Assembly: GCF_030283205.1 (NCBI RefSeq) | Contig: NZ_JASNWF010000008.1 | Location: forward strand, 355,963-419,962 | Length of the DNA: 64,000 nt | Origin: Actinomadura opuntiae | GTDB taxonomy: Bacteria > Actinomycetota > Actinomycetes > Streptosporangiales > Streptosporangiaceae | Reading direction: 5' to 3' | Shown here: in pieces, positions 51,605 to 60,285 of the stretch | Position numbering within the stretch: position 1 is the first letter of the stretch | Layout of the letters: each line of letters opens with the position of its first letter | Notes under the pieces: model-generated | Databases searched by the model: none | Told to the model about the DNA's origin: nothing | What the model saw: only the letters and a program-made list of their open reading frames with translations | Program-made: the position numbers and the translations under genes

Positions 51605-52216
51605 ATGACCACCGAATCCGCGAACCGGCGCTACCGGAGCGAGCGCTCCCACAAGGCGATCCTCGACGCCGCGCTGAAACTGTGCCGAGAGCAGGGGTTC
51701 GCCAAGACGAGCGTCGACGCGATCGCCAAGGAGGCCGGGGTCGGCAAGCAGACGATCTACCGGTGGTGGCCGTCCAAGGCCGCGGTGCTGGTCGAGGCGA
51801 TCGACCGGCAGAGCGCGCCGTCCACCGAGTTCCCCGACACCGGCGACATCTACGCCGACCTGCGCGACCAGATGGTCGCCGTCGCGAAGTACTTCCAGAC
51901 GACGCAGTCCTCGACATACCGGGAGGTCATCGGTGCTGCGCAGTCCGAGCCGTCGGCGGCGCAGGCCATCCTGGACACGCTGGTCAACCCCCGCGTCCAG
52001 GGCTGCCGGCGCCGGCTGGAACGGGCGCAGCAGCAGGGGCAGATCCGGGCCGACGCCGTGCTGGACGACGTCGTCGAGCTCATTTACGCCCCGCTCTACT
52101 ACCGCCTGCTGCTGGGGACCCGTCCGAACACGCCCGGACAGGTCGAAGACATCCTGAACCTGGTGTTCGACGGCCTCCGCCCGCGAAACCCGAACCCCCC
52201 GGCGGCCGACGACTGA
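51605..52216 (+). CDS. TetR/AcrR-family regulator
   Basis: This 203-aa protein has a canonical HTH (RSHKAILDAALKLCREQGFA, then SVDAIAKEAGVGKQTIYRWW) and a TetR_C_11-like C-terminal domain. It is divergent from the carotenoid oxygenase gene and probably represses it and itself through the palindromes in the gap. The ATG follows site 2 directly. Confidence 0.93.
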   Translation: MTTESANRRYRSERSHKAILDAALKLCREQGFAKTSVDAIAKEAGVGKQTIYRWWPSKAAVLVEAIDRQSAPSTEFPDTGDIYADLRDQMVAVAKYFQTTQSSTYREVIGAAQSEPSAAQAILDTLVNPRVQGCRRRLERAQQQGQIRADAVLDDVVELIYAPLYYRLLLGTRPNTPGQVEDILNLVFDGLRPRNPNPPAADD

Positions 52217-52278
52217 GCGCAATGCAGGTGAGCAGTGCATTCAGGTCGTCGGCGATCAGGTCCCGGAACGCTCTCCAC

Positions 52279-52695
52279 TCAGCCGGCGTTGAAGGCCTTG
52301 TCGACGGTCAGCGTGTCCTCGTACAGGTGCATGCGGACGATCCGGCCGTCCTCCACCACCAAATGCATGGCCGCCGGTGTGGTGAACTCCTTGCCGGTGG
52401 CCACGACGGTGTGCGTGAAGACCGCCAGCAGCATCACGTCACCACCGTCGACGATGACGCGTTCCAGCACGACCTTGCTCCTGTCGTGCGCGAAGTGCGG
52501 CCACATCGTGGTGAAGTACGGCGCGACCTCCTCCCGGCGGGTACGGCGCCCGGTCCAGGGCAGCGCGTCACTGCCGGGGACGTACCAGTCGATCTCCTCG
52601 GCGAACAGTTCCTGGATGCCGTCGGGGTCCTGCCTGCCGAGGCGCTCCAAAAACTTCTCGGCCACGGTCCGCGAGGTCTGAGTATCTGTTGCCAT
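52279..52695 (-). CDS. NTF2/SnoaL-like protein
   Basis: This 138-aa protein has the cone-shaped NTF2 fold: AEKFLERLGRQDPDGIQELF, a central EIDWYVPGSD and terminal strands HLVVEDGRIVRMHLYEDTL. SnoaL relatives are polyketide cyclases or small-molecule isomerases; no active-site residue is certain here. Upstream lies a GTAAC-N7-GTTAC palindrome shared with the Rrf2 gene that follows, which indicates common control. Confidence 0.88.
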   Translation of the reverse strand: MATDTQTSRTVAEKFLERLGRQDPDGIQELFAEEIDWYVPGSDALPWTGRRTRREEVAPYFTTMWPHFAHDRSKVVLERVIVDGGDVMLLAVFTHTVVATGKEFTTPAAMHLVVEDGRIVRMHLYEDTLTVDKAFNAG

Positions 52696-52737
52696 CGTCC
52701 TTGTCCTTTGTCTTTTCGTTCCTCGGGCGCTCTTCTT

Positions 52738-52760
52738 GATGTAACCGTTTTTGTTACATC
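52738..52760. promoter_or_regulatory. Rrf2-type operator upstream of the NTF2-like gene
   Basis: GATGTAAC and GTTACATC frame CGTTTTT, giving GTAAC-N7-GTTAC. The site is about 43 bp before the NTF2 ATG. The same GTAAC-N7-GTTAC spacing recurs before the Rrf2 gene at 53275-53291. Confidence 0.75.
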
Positions 52761-52807
52761 GGTGAGCGTGGGGCGGCCCCTCGATCAGGGAGGTCGACGA
52801 TCCGAGG

Positions 52808-53239
52808 TCAGGCGGCTTTCAAGACGTCCTGTAGCACGTCCTCCAGCGTGGTCTTGGCCAGTTCCCTGCGCAGGGCGGCCTCCACGTCGTCGTACACGGC
52901 GGTCATCGCCGGCCCGATGCCGTGGCCCACGACGCACTCGGGGTCCGGTGTCGCGCGGTGCAAGGCGAAGAGCGGCCCCGGTTCGATCGCCTGGTAGACG
53001 TCGAGCAGGGTGATCGCCGCCAGGTCCCGCGCGAGCATCCACCCCGCCCCCGCCCCCCGCCGCGAATCGACCAAGCCGGCCTTGCTCAGCTCGGTCAGCA
53101 GGCGGCGGATCACCACCGGGTTGGTGTTGACGCTCGTCGCGATCTGCTCGGAGGTGGCGACCTCGTGGCCGCGCCGCCGATAGAGCCCGATCCACGTCAA
53201 GGCATGCACCGCGATGGTCAGTCTGCTGTTGGCGCTCAC
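52808..53239 (-). CDS. Rrf2-family regulator
   Basis: This 143-aa winged-helix protein contains MSANSRLTIAVHALTWIGLY, TSEQIATSVNTNPVVIRRLL (recognition helix) and AGAGWMLARDLAAITLLDVY. No Cys cluster for an iron-sulfur centre is obvious; only one Cys (DPECVVGHG) is seen, so it resembles the NsrR/CymR/SaiR-like group without an FeS site. The start is GTG 53239 with GGAG six bases upstream. It likely represses itself and the NTF2-like gene. Confidence 0.88.
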   Translation of the reverse strand: MSANSRLTIAVHALTWIGLYRRRGHEVATSEQIATSVNTNPVVIRRLLTELSKAGLVDSRRGAGAGWMLARDLAAITLLDVYQAIEPGPLFALHRATPDPECVVGHGIGPAMTAVYDDVEAALRRELAKTTLEDVLQDVLKAA

Positions 53240-53274
53240 GTCGGACTCCACCTCCCTCGCCCCCGGCTTTAGTC

Positions 53275-53291
53275 GTAACAATAGTTGTTAC
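53275..53291. promoter_or_regulatory. Rrf2-type operator upstream of the Rrf2 gene
   Basis: GTAACAATAGTTGTTAC is a perfect palindrome (7-bp arms, 3-base centre) 36 bp before the GTG. It matches GTAAC-N7-GTTAC found before the NTF2-like gene. Confidence 0.8.
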
Positions 53292-53431
53292 AACTACAGG
53301 CGGCAAGTTCTGCGAGGCCGGCCGGAGCGGCTCACGTTCCTGTCCATGTCGGCGAGCACGCACGAGATCACGGGTGATGACGGCGTTCGGCGATCGGCGG
53401 ACCTATCCCCTGCACGGTCGGGCGCCCGGGT

Positions 53432-54556
53432 TCACTGGATGCCGGCGTCCTTGCACTTGGACGCGTAGGCGCCCTTGCACAGGTCCGCGGCCTTGACGAA
53501 GCCGTCGTCAAGGACCTTCTTGACGTTGTCCTTGAAGATCCCGATCGGGATCAGCAGCACCGACGGCACGTCCCGCTTGCCCTGCGGGTCCTTCACGGTG
53601 GCGCTCGTCTCGCCCTTCTGCCCCTTCAACAAGGAGATGGCGAGCTTGGAGGCGGCGTCCGCCTCCTGCTTGACGGGCTTGTAGACGGTCATGCACTGCG
53701 AGCCGTCCAGGATGTTCTGCAGCCCCTGCAGGGTCGCGTCCTGGCCGGTGATGGCGACCTTTCCGCCCTGCCCGTTCTTCTTGACCACCGCCACCGCGGC
53801 GTTCCCGAGGTTGTCGTTGGCGGCCAGCACGCCGTCGATCTTGCCGTGCTGCTCGGTGTACATCTGCTCGAAGATGGTCGCCGCCTTCTCCGGCTTCCAG
53901 TCCGGGACGGGCTGCTCGGCCACCTTCTTGTAGTTGGAGACCTTGTCCAGGATGTTGTGCGCGCCCTGCGCGAAGAGCGTGGCGTTGTTGTCCGTCGGCG
54001 AGCCGTCCAGGTAGGCGATGTTGGCCGGCTTGTCCCCCAGGCACTTCTGCAGGCCCTTGCCCAGTTCCTCGCCGACCCTGACGTTGTCGAAGGAGACGTA
54101 GTAGTCGGACACTCCGCCCAGAGTCAGCCGGTCGTAGTCGATGGTCTTGACGCCCTGCGCCTGGGCCTTGCGCTGCACCGCCGCCGCGGAGTTGGAGTCG
54201 AGTCCGGTCACGAGCATGACGCTGACCCCGCTCGTGAGCATCTGGTCGGCGATCGTCTGGAACCGCTGGGTCGAGCCTTCCGCGTTCTGGATGTCGTACT
54301 GGACGCCCGCCGCCTTGAACGCCTGCTCCAGGTACGGCCGGTCGAAACTCTCCCACCGGGTGGACGAGGTCGTGTCGGGCAGGATCACGCCGACCTTTCC
54401 CTTCACCGACGAACTCGACGAGCCCTTCGAGTCGTCGGATCCGTCCCCGCACGCGGAAAGGGTGACCGCCGCGGCCGCCGTCACAGCGGTCAGGTAGACG
54501 ATCCCTTTGCGGAGAACGGCTTCTTTGGCGACCAGCGCCGATGTCTTCTTGCGCAC
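53432..54556 (-). CDS. Periplasmic-binding-protein-like lipoprotein, xylose/ribose type (XylF-like)
   Basis: This 374-aa protein has a signal peptide with lipobox (TLSACGDGS, Cys at about 36) and a type I periplasmic-binding fold (GKVGVILPDTTSSTRWESFD, TIDYDRLTLGGVSDYYVSFD, DGVLAANDNLGNAAVAVVKK, ITGQDATLQGLQNILDG). This pattern matches D-xylose/multiple-sugar-binding proteins of the CUT2 importers. No permease or ATPase gene follows, so it is an orphan binding protein or relies on a transporter encoded elsewhere. Start GTG 54556 with GGAG five bases upstream. It is divergent from a ROK regulator. Confidence 0.92.
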   Translation of the reverse strand: MRKKTSALVAKEAVLRKGIVYLTAVTAAAAVTLSACGDGSDDSKGSSSSSVKGKVGVILPDTTSSTRWESFDRPYLEQAFKAAGVQYDIQNAEGSTQRFQTIADQMLTSGVSVMLVTGLDSNSAAAVQRKAQAQGVKTIDYDRLTLGGVSDYYVSFDNVRVGEELGKGLQKCLGDKPANIAYLDGSPTDNNATLFAQGAHNILDKVSNYKKVAEQPVPDWKPEKAATIFEQMYTEQHGKIDGVLAANDNLGNAAVAVVKKNGQGGKVAITGQDATLQGLQNILDGSQCMTVYKPVKQEADAASKLAISLLKGQKGETSATVKDPQGKRDVPSVLLIPIGIFKDNVKKVLDDGFVKAADLCKGAYASKCKDAGIQ

Positions 54557-54708
54557 GCCAACTCCAAGGGGGGTGGGAGGCCAGGCCCCGCCTGGCCGCC
54601 GGCTTTGCTGAACTGTAGAAACGCCGGTTAATCAGCGTCAAGGACAAAAGAGACCACAAACGGCCATAGTTTGAACGGAGTGCGGATAAACCCCTTAGGG
54701 TTGCGGCC

Positions 54709-55926
54709 ATGGACGACGCGCCCGGCTCCCTCACCTCACTGCGGTCGCGCAACCGGCTGCTGGTCATCGACGCCGTCCGGCGGCACGGCCGGATCAGCAG
54801 GGTCGACATCGCCCGGGCGACCGGCCTGTCGCGGACCACCGTCTCCGGCCTCGTCACCGCCCTCCTGGCCGAAGGCGTGCTGACCGAGGCGGCGGACGGC
54901 TCGGTGCCGGCCGCGCCCCGAGGGGGCCGTCCCGCGACCCCGCTCACTCTGAACCCGGAGGGCGGCGGGCTGCTCGGCGTGCATCTCCGCCACACCGACA
55001 TCCGCGTCCTGCTGGCCGACCTGTCTGGCGGCGTGCTCGGCGAGCGCTACCACGAACTCGACGTCGACCACCGGCCGGACGAGGCCCTGGACTTCATCGC
55101 CGGCACCGCCCTCGACCTTGTCGCCACGGTCGGGCGGGACGCCGGGCGCGTCTTCGGCATGGGCGTCGCGGTGTCGGCTCCCGTCCGGTCGCGGTCGCAC
55201 ACGCTCAGCCTGCCCTCCATGCTGTCCGACTGGACCGATGTCGACGTCGCGGAACGCCTGAGGGAGCGCATCGGGCTGCCCGTCCACGTGGGCAACGACG
55301 CCAACCTGGGCGCCCTCGCCGAGTGGACCTTCGGCGCGGGGCACGGCGTCGACGACCTGATCTACGTCATGCTGTCGGACGGCGTGGGCGCCGGCCTGAT
55401 CCTGGACGGCCGTCCCTACCAGGGCGCGACCGGGGCCGCGGGCGAGCTCGGCCACATCGCCGTGGTCGACGGAGGCTACGTCTGCCGCTGCGGGAACCGC
55501 GGGTGCCTGGAGACCGTCGTCGGGGCGCGGGCGCTCACGGCGGCGTTCACCCGCACCCGCGGCCCCGACACCACCATCGCCGATCTGGTGGCCCTGCTCG
55601 CCGCCGACGATCCGGGCGCGCGGCGGGTGGTCGTCGATGCCGGCCACATGATCGGACGGGCGCTGGCGGACATCTGCGCGATGCTCGAACCGCAGATGGT
55701 GATCGTCGGCGGCGAGGTCGGCGCGGTCGGCCGCCCGCTGCTGGACGGGATCCGCGACGTGCTGCTCCACCGCCTGCCCCCGCCGCTCGACCAGGGCATC
55801 ACCGTCACCGGCAGCCGCCTCGGCGACCGCGCCGAGGTGTTCGGCGCGATCGTCCTCGCGACCCGTCAGACGTCGGCCCACCTCCTGGCCCCGCGCTTCG
55901 ACTCAAAAGAAGCGCCGGCCCATTGA
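54709..55926 (+). CDS. ROK-family regulator/sugar kinase-like
   Basis: This 405-aa protein has an N-terminal HTH (NRLLVIDAVRRHGRISRVDI, ARATGLSRTTVSGLVTALLA) and a ROK kinase-like domain with the zinc motif GELGHIAV ... GGYVCRCGNRGCLETVVGAR. XylR/NagC-type ROK regulators repress sugar genes. It is divergent from the xylose-type binding protein gene, so xylose/sugar-responsive control is the likely role. The 152-bp gap has promoter-like AT content but no palindrome I could fix. Confidence 0.92.
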   Translation: MDDAPGSLTSLRSRNRLLVIDAVRRHGRISRVDIARATGLSRTTVSGLVTALLAEGVLTEAADGSVPAAPRGGRPATPLTLNPEGGGLLGVHLRHTDIRVLLADLSGGVLGERYHELDVDHRPDEALDFIAGTALDLVATVGRDAGRVFGMGVAVSAPVRSRSHTLSLPSMLSDWTDVDVAERLRERIGLPVHVGNDANLGALAEWTFGAGHGVDDLIYVMLSDGVGAGLILDGRPYQGATGAAGELGHIAVVDGGYVCRCGNRGCLETVVGARALTAAFTRTRGPDTTIADLVALLAADDPGARRVVVDAGHMIGRALADICAMLEPQMVIVGGEVGAVGRPLLDGIRDVLLHRLPPPLDQGITVTGSRLGDRAEVFGAIVLATRQTSAHLLAPRFDSKEAPAH

Positions 55927-56008
55927 ACGCAGGACGCGGCGCTGGCTTGCGAGGATCAGCCGCAATTAGGAAAGCGAACACGGAGAACCGGACCGGCGGG
56001 GAGAGCAC

Positions 56009-57010
56009 GTGCTGATCGACGAACTTCAGACGCCCGCGCTGCTGGTCGAGCAGGCGGCGCTCCGGCACAACCTCGACACGATGAGCGCGGCGCTGCCGGG
56101 GCCGCGGCTCCGGCCGCACGTCAAAGCGCACAAGTGCACGAGCCTGGCCCGGCTCCAGCACGCCAACGGACACCCGGGCTTTACGTGCGCGACGATCCGC
56201 GAGGTCGAGGCCATGGCCGCGGCCGGTCTCGGGGAGGACCTCCTGCTCGCGAACGAGGTGCTCGACACCCGCCGACTCGGACGCCTCGCCCAGGATGGAC
56301 ACCGGGTGACGGTCGCCATGGATTCGGCCGAGACGATCGAGGCGGCCGCTGCCGGCGGAGTACGCGAGGTCATCATCGACGTCAATGTCGGGCTGCCGCG
56401 CTGCGGCTGCCCGCCCGCCGACGCCGGGTCCCTCGCCGACCTCGCCCGAAAGACCGGACTGGCCGTACGCGGAGTCATGGGCTACGAGGGACACCTCATG
56501 CTCGTGCAGTCGCAGGAGGAGCGTCGGGAACGAACCGAACAGGCGATGGAGCAGTTGCTCGCCGCGAGCGCCGACGTCGGCGGTGACCTGATCAGCGCCG
56601 GCGGAACCGGCACCTACGCCGTCAACACCTGGGCCACCGAGATCCAGGCCGGCTCCTACGCCCTGATGGACACCGCGTACGGAAAGCTCGGGCAGCCGTT
56701 CCAGCAGGCTCTGTCCGTCCTGGGCCGGGTCATCTCGGTATCCCCCGAATGGGCCGTCGTCGACGTCGGGCTGAAGTCGCTCAGCCTCGACCACGGGCTG
56801 CCGAGCATTGAAGGCGCGAAAGTCTGGTTCTGTTCCGACGAGCACACCACGTTCAACACCGAAGACGGCGCTCGTCCCGCGGTGGGCGACCTCATCCGTG
56901 TGCTGCCCGCCCATGTCGACCCGACCGTGACGCTCCACGACACCCTCTATCTGGTCGACGGCGCACAAGTACTTGAGCAATGGCCGGTCGACATGCGCGG
57001 CTGGCAATGA
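56009..57010 (+). CDS. DSD1-like PLP enzyme (D-threonine aldolase/D-serine dehydratase fold)
   Basis: This 333-aa protein has the alanine-racemase-like N-terminal barrel: LLVEQAALRHNLDTMSAALP, LRPHVKAHKCTSLARLQHAN (PLP Lys41-like), VIIDVNVGLPRCGCPPADAG, ISAGGTGTYAVNTWATEIQA and the C-terminal D-serine dehydratase-like domain with metal HVDPTVTLHD. Such enzymes cleave beta-hydroxy-D-amino acids. The start is GTG 56009; GGGGAG is upstream. It stands between ROK and a truncated TetR gene. Confidence 0.9.
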   Translation: MLIDELQTPALLVEQAALRHNLDTMSAALPGPRLRPHVKAHKCTSLARLQHANGHPGFTCATIREVEAMAAAGLGEDLLLANEVLDTRRLGRLAQDGHRVTVAMDSAETIEAAAAGGVREVIIDVNVGLPRCGCPPADAGSLADLARKTGLAVRGVMGYEGHLMLVQSQEERRERTEQAMEQLLAASADVGGDLISAGGTGTYAVNTWATEIQAGSYALMDTAYGKLGQPFQQALSVLGRVISVSPEWAVVDVGLKSLSLDHGLPSIEGAKVWFCSDEHTTFNTEDGARPAVGDLIRVLPAHVDPTVTLHDTLYLVDGAQVLEQWPVDMRGWQ

Positions 57011-57100
57011 TCGCCGCGCTTCCGCCGGGCGAGGATCAGACGGCCGTCAGTCCGATCTCGGCACAGGCCTGACGGCAGTGGCGCGCTCTCGCTGCGGGCG

Positions 57101-57607
57101 GTGGCCCGGCGGGCCAGCGTGTCGGCGACGGCCCCCTACCGCCACTACGCGGACCGCGACGCGCTGGTCTCCGCGGTCGCCGCGCAGGGCTACCGCGAAC
57201 TCGCCGAACATCTGACCGCCGCGCACCCCTCCCCCGAGGCCCCCGACGACCTTGCAGCGGTCGCCGTCGCCTACGTCCGCTTCGCCCTCGACCACCCGGC
57301 GCTGTTCCGGGTGATGTTCACCGAGCGCTGCGACCCGAACAACGAGGAGCGGGTCAGCGCGACCATCGGCATCTGGGAATACGTCCGCAGCATCGTGCAC
57401 AACACCTTCCCCCACGTCGACCCGGACGCGCTGGCGACCAGCATCTGGGCGCTCGTCCACGGCCTTGCGTTCCTGCACCTCGAGGGTAAGCTCGACGTCT
57501 CCTCCCCCGACGTGGTCGCCGCCCAGGTCCGCGCCGCGGTCCATGCGCTCTTCGCCGCATCACCGGCGATGTCGCAGACGGCAGCCTCACCCAAACCGGG
57601 AAGCTGA
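57101..57607 (+). pseudogene. TetR-family regulator lacking its N-terminus
   Basis: The product from GTG 57101 is 168 aa: it begins inside the HTH (VARRASVSATAPYRHYADRD) and continues with a TetR_C-WHG-like domain. Upstream, in the same frame, the DNA reads GALSLRA just before, but no start codon and no first helix (about 25-30 residues) exists before the stop of the aldolase at 57010. The gene thus lost its beginning, perhaps by a fusion deletion with the aldolase gene. Confidence 0.6.
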
Positions 57608-58001
57608 CCAGCCCCGCCAACCTCCACCCCCGTGACAGCGCCAACCTCGGCGACACGGTCGACTTGCCGTTCGGGCGGGAATCGTCTGCAGCGGGCGGGC
57701 CAGGTGCTCCTCGTCCTCGCCGGAGCGCAGCATCGGCTCGCGGCGGTCACCGAGCCGCATCGCCTGCACCGCGGCCGCCGGCTCGGCCATCAGGTGCCGG
57801 GTGGTCCCGGCGATGGCGCGCGCCGCGCGATCTCCACTTTTGATCCGCGACGGCAGGAATCCTCTACGCCGAGCACGGTGGCGGCGTCGACGGGCGCGCT
57901 GAAGGTGGCAGTCGTCGGCGGGAATCACCGGCTCCCACAACGCCAGGGTCGCGTGGTACGACCTGTCATATGCCGAGGCTCCAGAAAGGACGGGTGAGCA
58001 G
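57608..58001. other. 394-bp stretch with a possible hydrolase relict
   Basis: No intact gene. A minus-strand run near 57927-57975 reads AYDRSYHATLALWEPV, similar to the N-terminus of some alpha/beta hydrolases, but the frame then degenerates. The last bases hold the upstream region of the MBL-fold gene. Confidence 0.35.
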
Positions 58002-58736
58002 GTGCGAGTCACCGTGGTGGGCAGTGGCGATGCGTTCGGTTCCGGCGGCAGGTTCCAAACCTGCATCGCCCTGGCACCGGAGGCGTCCGCCCCGCCGCAT
58101 GTCCTGGTCGACTGCGGCGCGACCAGCCTGGTCGCCCTGCGGCAGCAGCAGATCGATCCCAACGAGATCGACACGGTTCTGATCACCCATCTGCATGGTG
58201 ACCACTTCGGAGGGATTCCCTTCCTGGTCCTCGACGGGCAGTTCCGCCGAAGGACCCGTGACCTGACCGTGGTCGGCCCACCCGGAACCGAAGTCCGGTT
58301 GGCACAGGCGATGGAGGCGATGTTCCCCGGGTCCAGTACCGTTCAGCGCCGCTTCACCGTCCGCGTCAGAGAACACGACGATCGGCACACCAGTGAACTG
58401 GGGCCGCTGCACGTCACGCCATTCGAAGTACGGCATGCCTCGGGCGCACCCGCCTACGCCATTCGCGTCGAGACAACGACCGGATCGGTCGCCTACTCCG
58501 GCGACACCGAATGGACCGAAGCCCTGCTCCAGGCCGCCGACGGGATCGACCTGTTCCTCTGCGAGGGTTACAGCCCCGCTCCCATTCGCTGGCACCTCGA
58601 CCTCGACACCCTCGACCGCCATCGCGACCGCTTCACCTGCGAGCACATGGTCCTCACCCACCTGTCACCCACAGCGCTGGCAAGCGACCTCACCGGCTGG
58701 CATGTCGCTCACGACGGCCTTCAGATCGACCTGTGA
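58002..58736 (+). CDS. MBL-fold hydrolase, RNase Z/arylsulfatase-like
   Basis: This 244-aa protein carries the metal motif THLHGDHFGG (residues 62-71), the SGDTEWT loop and a C-terminal MVLTHLSPTAL, all as in the ElaC/RNase Z-like branch. It lacks the flexible exosite arm of true tRNA 3'-processing RNase Z, so a small-molecule hydrolase is more likely. Start GTG 58002. Confidence 0.88.
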   Translation: MRVTVVGSGDAFGSGGRFQTCIALAPEASAPPHVLVDCGATSLVALRQQQIDPNEIDTVLITHLHGDHFGGIPFLVLDGQFRRRTRDLTVVGPPGTEVRLAQAMEAMFPGSSTVQRRFTVRVREHDDRHTSELGPLHVTPFEVRHASGAPAYAIRVETTTGSVAYSGDTEWTEALLQAADGIDLFLCEGYSPAPIRWHLDLDTLDRHRDRFTCEHMVLTHLSPTALASDLTGWHVAHDGLQIDL

Positions 58737-58993
58737 CCGACCCATCTCAAGCGCAACCGGTCGCAAACGCTCATGTCGTCGCCGTACAAGGGGACACCCG
58801 CCTCGTCCAGCAGCAAGATGCCGACAAGCCCCGAGTCGGTCGCCTGCTCGGCTTCGTGGTGGTTGCCGGAATGGGGTACCTCCTTCAGCACGCGGAGCGA
58901 GGGACCGGCAGAGTCCTTGTCGTGAATGCAGAGAGGGCTGCTTCTGCGGCATCGGCTTCGGCATGGACAGCGCGAGGAACAGACGGCGCATGA
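58733..58993 (+). CDS. Small ORF overlapping the MBL gene, doubtful
   Basis: A GTG overlapping the MBL stop (GTGA) opens an 86-codon frame: MTDPSQAQPVANAHVVAVQG, then RVGRLLGFVVVAGMGYLLQH. It has the placement of a coupled gene but no recognised family, and its end overlaps the next gene by four bases (ATGA-like). It may equally be spurious. Confidence 0.25.
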   Translation: MTDPSQAQPVANAHVVAVQGDTRLVQQQDADKPRVGRLLGFVVVAGMGYLLQHAERGTGRVLVVNAERAASAASASAWTARGTDGA

Positions 58994-59565
58994 CGGGCGA
59001 CGACGGTGACACCCGCGCCATCGTCCTGCGGACCGAACGGCTCCGGGTCACCGTCTGGACGGCCGGGGACGCCGACGACCTGCACCGGCTCCACTCTGAC
59101 CCGGCCGTGATGAGGCAGATGACCACCGGGACGCAGACCCGGGCGCAGACCCGGGCCCGGATCGACACCTGGATCGCCGAGCACGCCGCACGCGGCTGGT
59201 CCAAGTGGCGGGTCGAGGACGCCACCGGCGGGTTCGTCGGCCGGGCCGGGTTCGGTCAGGCCCACCACACCGGGCACCGCGAACTCGGATACTTACTGGC
59301 GCCGTCCCGCTGGGGCGCGGGCTACGCCACGGAGCTGGTCGCCGCGCTGGTGCGCTGGCACTTTTCACACCCTGACGCGGGACTCCAGTCCGACCTCCTC
59401 GCCTACGTCTTTCCCACCAACCAAGCCAGCCGCCGCGTACTGGTGAAGAACCACTTCACCCTCCTCGGCCCATCCCCGCACGCACCAGACCAACTCGTCT
59501 ACATCCGTGGCGCGAACCCACTTCGGCGTGCCGCGATCGACGGTGTGCGGGCATCTGAACCGTGA
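58990..59565 (+). CDS. GNAT-family N-acetyltransferase
   Basis: This 191-aa protein belongs to the RimJ/RimL-like group: VLRTERLRVTVWTAGDADDL, GRAGFGQAHHTGHRELGYLL, WGAGYATELVAALVRWHF (acetyl-CoA loop) and VFPTNQASRRVLVKNHFTLL. Substrate unknown; protein or small-molecule amine. The start is ATG 58990; an ATG at 58963 would add nine residues. Confidence 0.92.
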   Translation: MTGDDGDTRAIVLRTERLRVTVWTAGDADDLHRLHSDPAVMRQMTTGTQTRAQTRARIDTWIAEHAARGWSKWRVEDATGGFVGRAGFGQAHHTGHRELGYLLAPSRWGAGYATELVAALVRWHFSHPDAGLQSDLLAYVFPTNQASRRVLVKNHFTLLGPSPHAPDQLVYIRGANPLRRAAIDGVRASEP

Positions 59566-59809
59566 GACGACGGTGCCCCGGCAGCCGAAGAACCTCACGA
59601 AGGCATAGCTGTCATCGCCGGGCATCAGGGCTCCCCACTCGGGTCCGTGCGACCAAGCGAGGCAGGCCGAGTAATGGCTCAGTCGGCGTTTGCCGGTGTG
59701 AGCGGCACGAACGTCTGCACGGTGACCCGCTGGGCAGTGAATGGCCGACCAGGCCACAGTGACGAGCTCGCGCGCCAACGGAGGGAGGCCGCCTATCTCG
59801 AAGGCAAGG
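59566..59809 (-). other. Unresolved minus-strand frame between GNAT and MerR genes
   Basis: An open frame runs through this gap (59365-59898 overall), reading LAFEIGGLPPLARELVTVAW, then HYSACLAWSHGPEWGALMPG. It overlaps both neighbours and has no clear start, so I cannot say whether it is coding, decayed or chance. No family is recognised. Confidence 0.3.
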
Positions 59810-60247
59810 TCAGTGCGAATGAGCCTTCTCGTGAGCCTCTTCGAGAGAAGATCCCGCCAGGAGCGCCGCAGCCCCGCTGGCGAAGTTGGGGCACTCAAGG
59901 ATGTCCGTGTGCGGGCAGGTCAAGCCATGGGCGATGGCGGTGCGTGCCACCTGGGCCTGGGCAATCCGTTGATCCAGCTCGCTGAGCTTGCGCTGGTACA
60001 GCTCCCGCCACCCGTCGCCGGCTGGCGAACGAGACGCGATGAACGCCTTGACCTCCCGCAACGTGAAACCGACATTTCGCAGCGCCACGACCACACCGAC
60101 CAGCCCGACCGCCGATGGCGGATAACGCCGCTGGCCTGAGACCCGGGCCGGTGCCGGTAGCAGGCCGAGCTCCTCCCAGTAGCGGAGCGCGGAGGTGGCG
60201 ACACCCGTGCGGCTCGCCAGCTCACCGATCGTCAACTGCTCAGTCAT
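59810..60247 (-). CDS. MerR-family regulator
   Basis: This 145-aa protein has the MerR HTH (LTIGELASRTGVATSALRYW, then EELGLLPAPARVSGQRRYPP), a dimer coiled coil and a C-terminal CPHTDILECPNF with two Cys (about residues 112 and 119) that could sense metal or oxidants, though not the SoxR CxxCxC pattern. It is divergent from a methyltransferase gene with a palindrome between. Confidence 0.92.
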   Translation of the reverse strand: MTEQLTIGELASRTGVATSALRYWEELGLLPAPARVSGQRRYPPSAVGLVGVVVALRNVGFTLREVKAFIASRSPAGDGWRELYQRKLSELDQRIAQAQVARTAIAHGLTCPHTDILECPNFASGAAALLAGSSLEEAHEKAHSH

Positions 60248-60250
60248 TTG

Positions 60251-60270
60251 ACTTCAAGCGTACTTGAAGT
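60251..60270. promoter_or_regulatory. MerR operator ACTTCAAGCGTACTTGAAGT
   Basis: Perfect 8-bp arms around CGTA, centred in the 38-bp gap between the MerR and methyltransferase genes. This is the only symmetrical element there and fits a MerR dimer site. Confidence 0.8.
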
Positions 60271-60285
60271 CGTTGACTGGCGATC

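Noticed and set aside
58002..58736. True RNase Z (rnz)
   Set aside because: The exosite arm and usual length of about 300 aa are missing; a generic MBL-fold hydrolase fits better.
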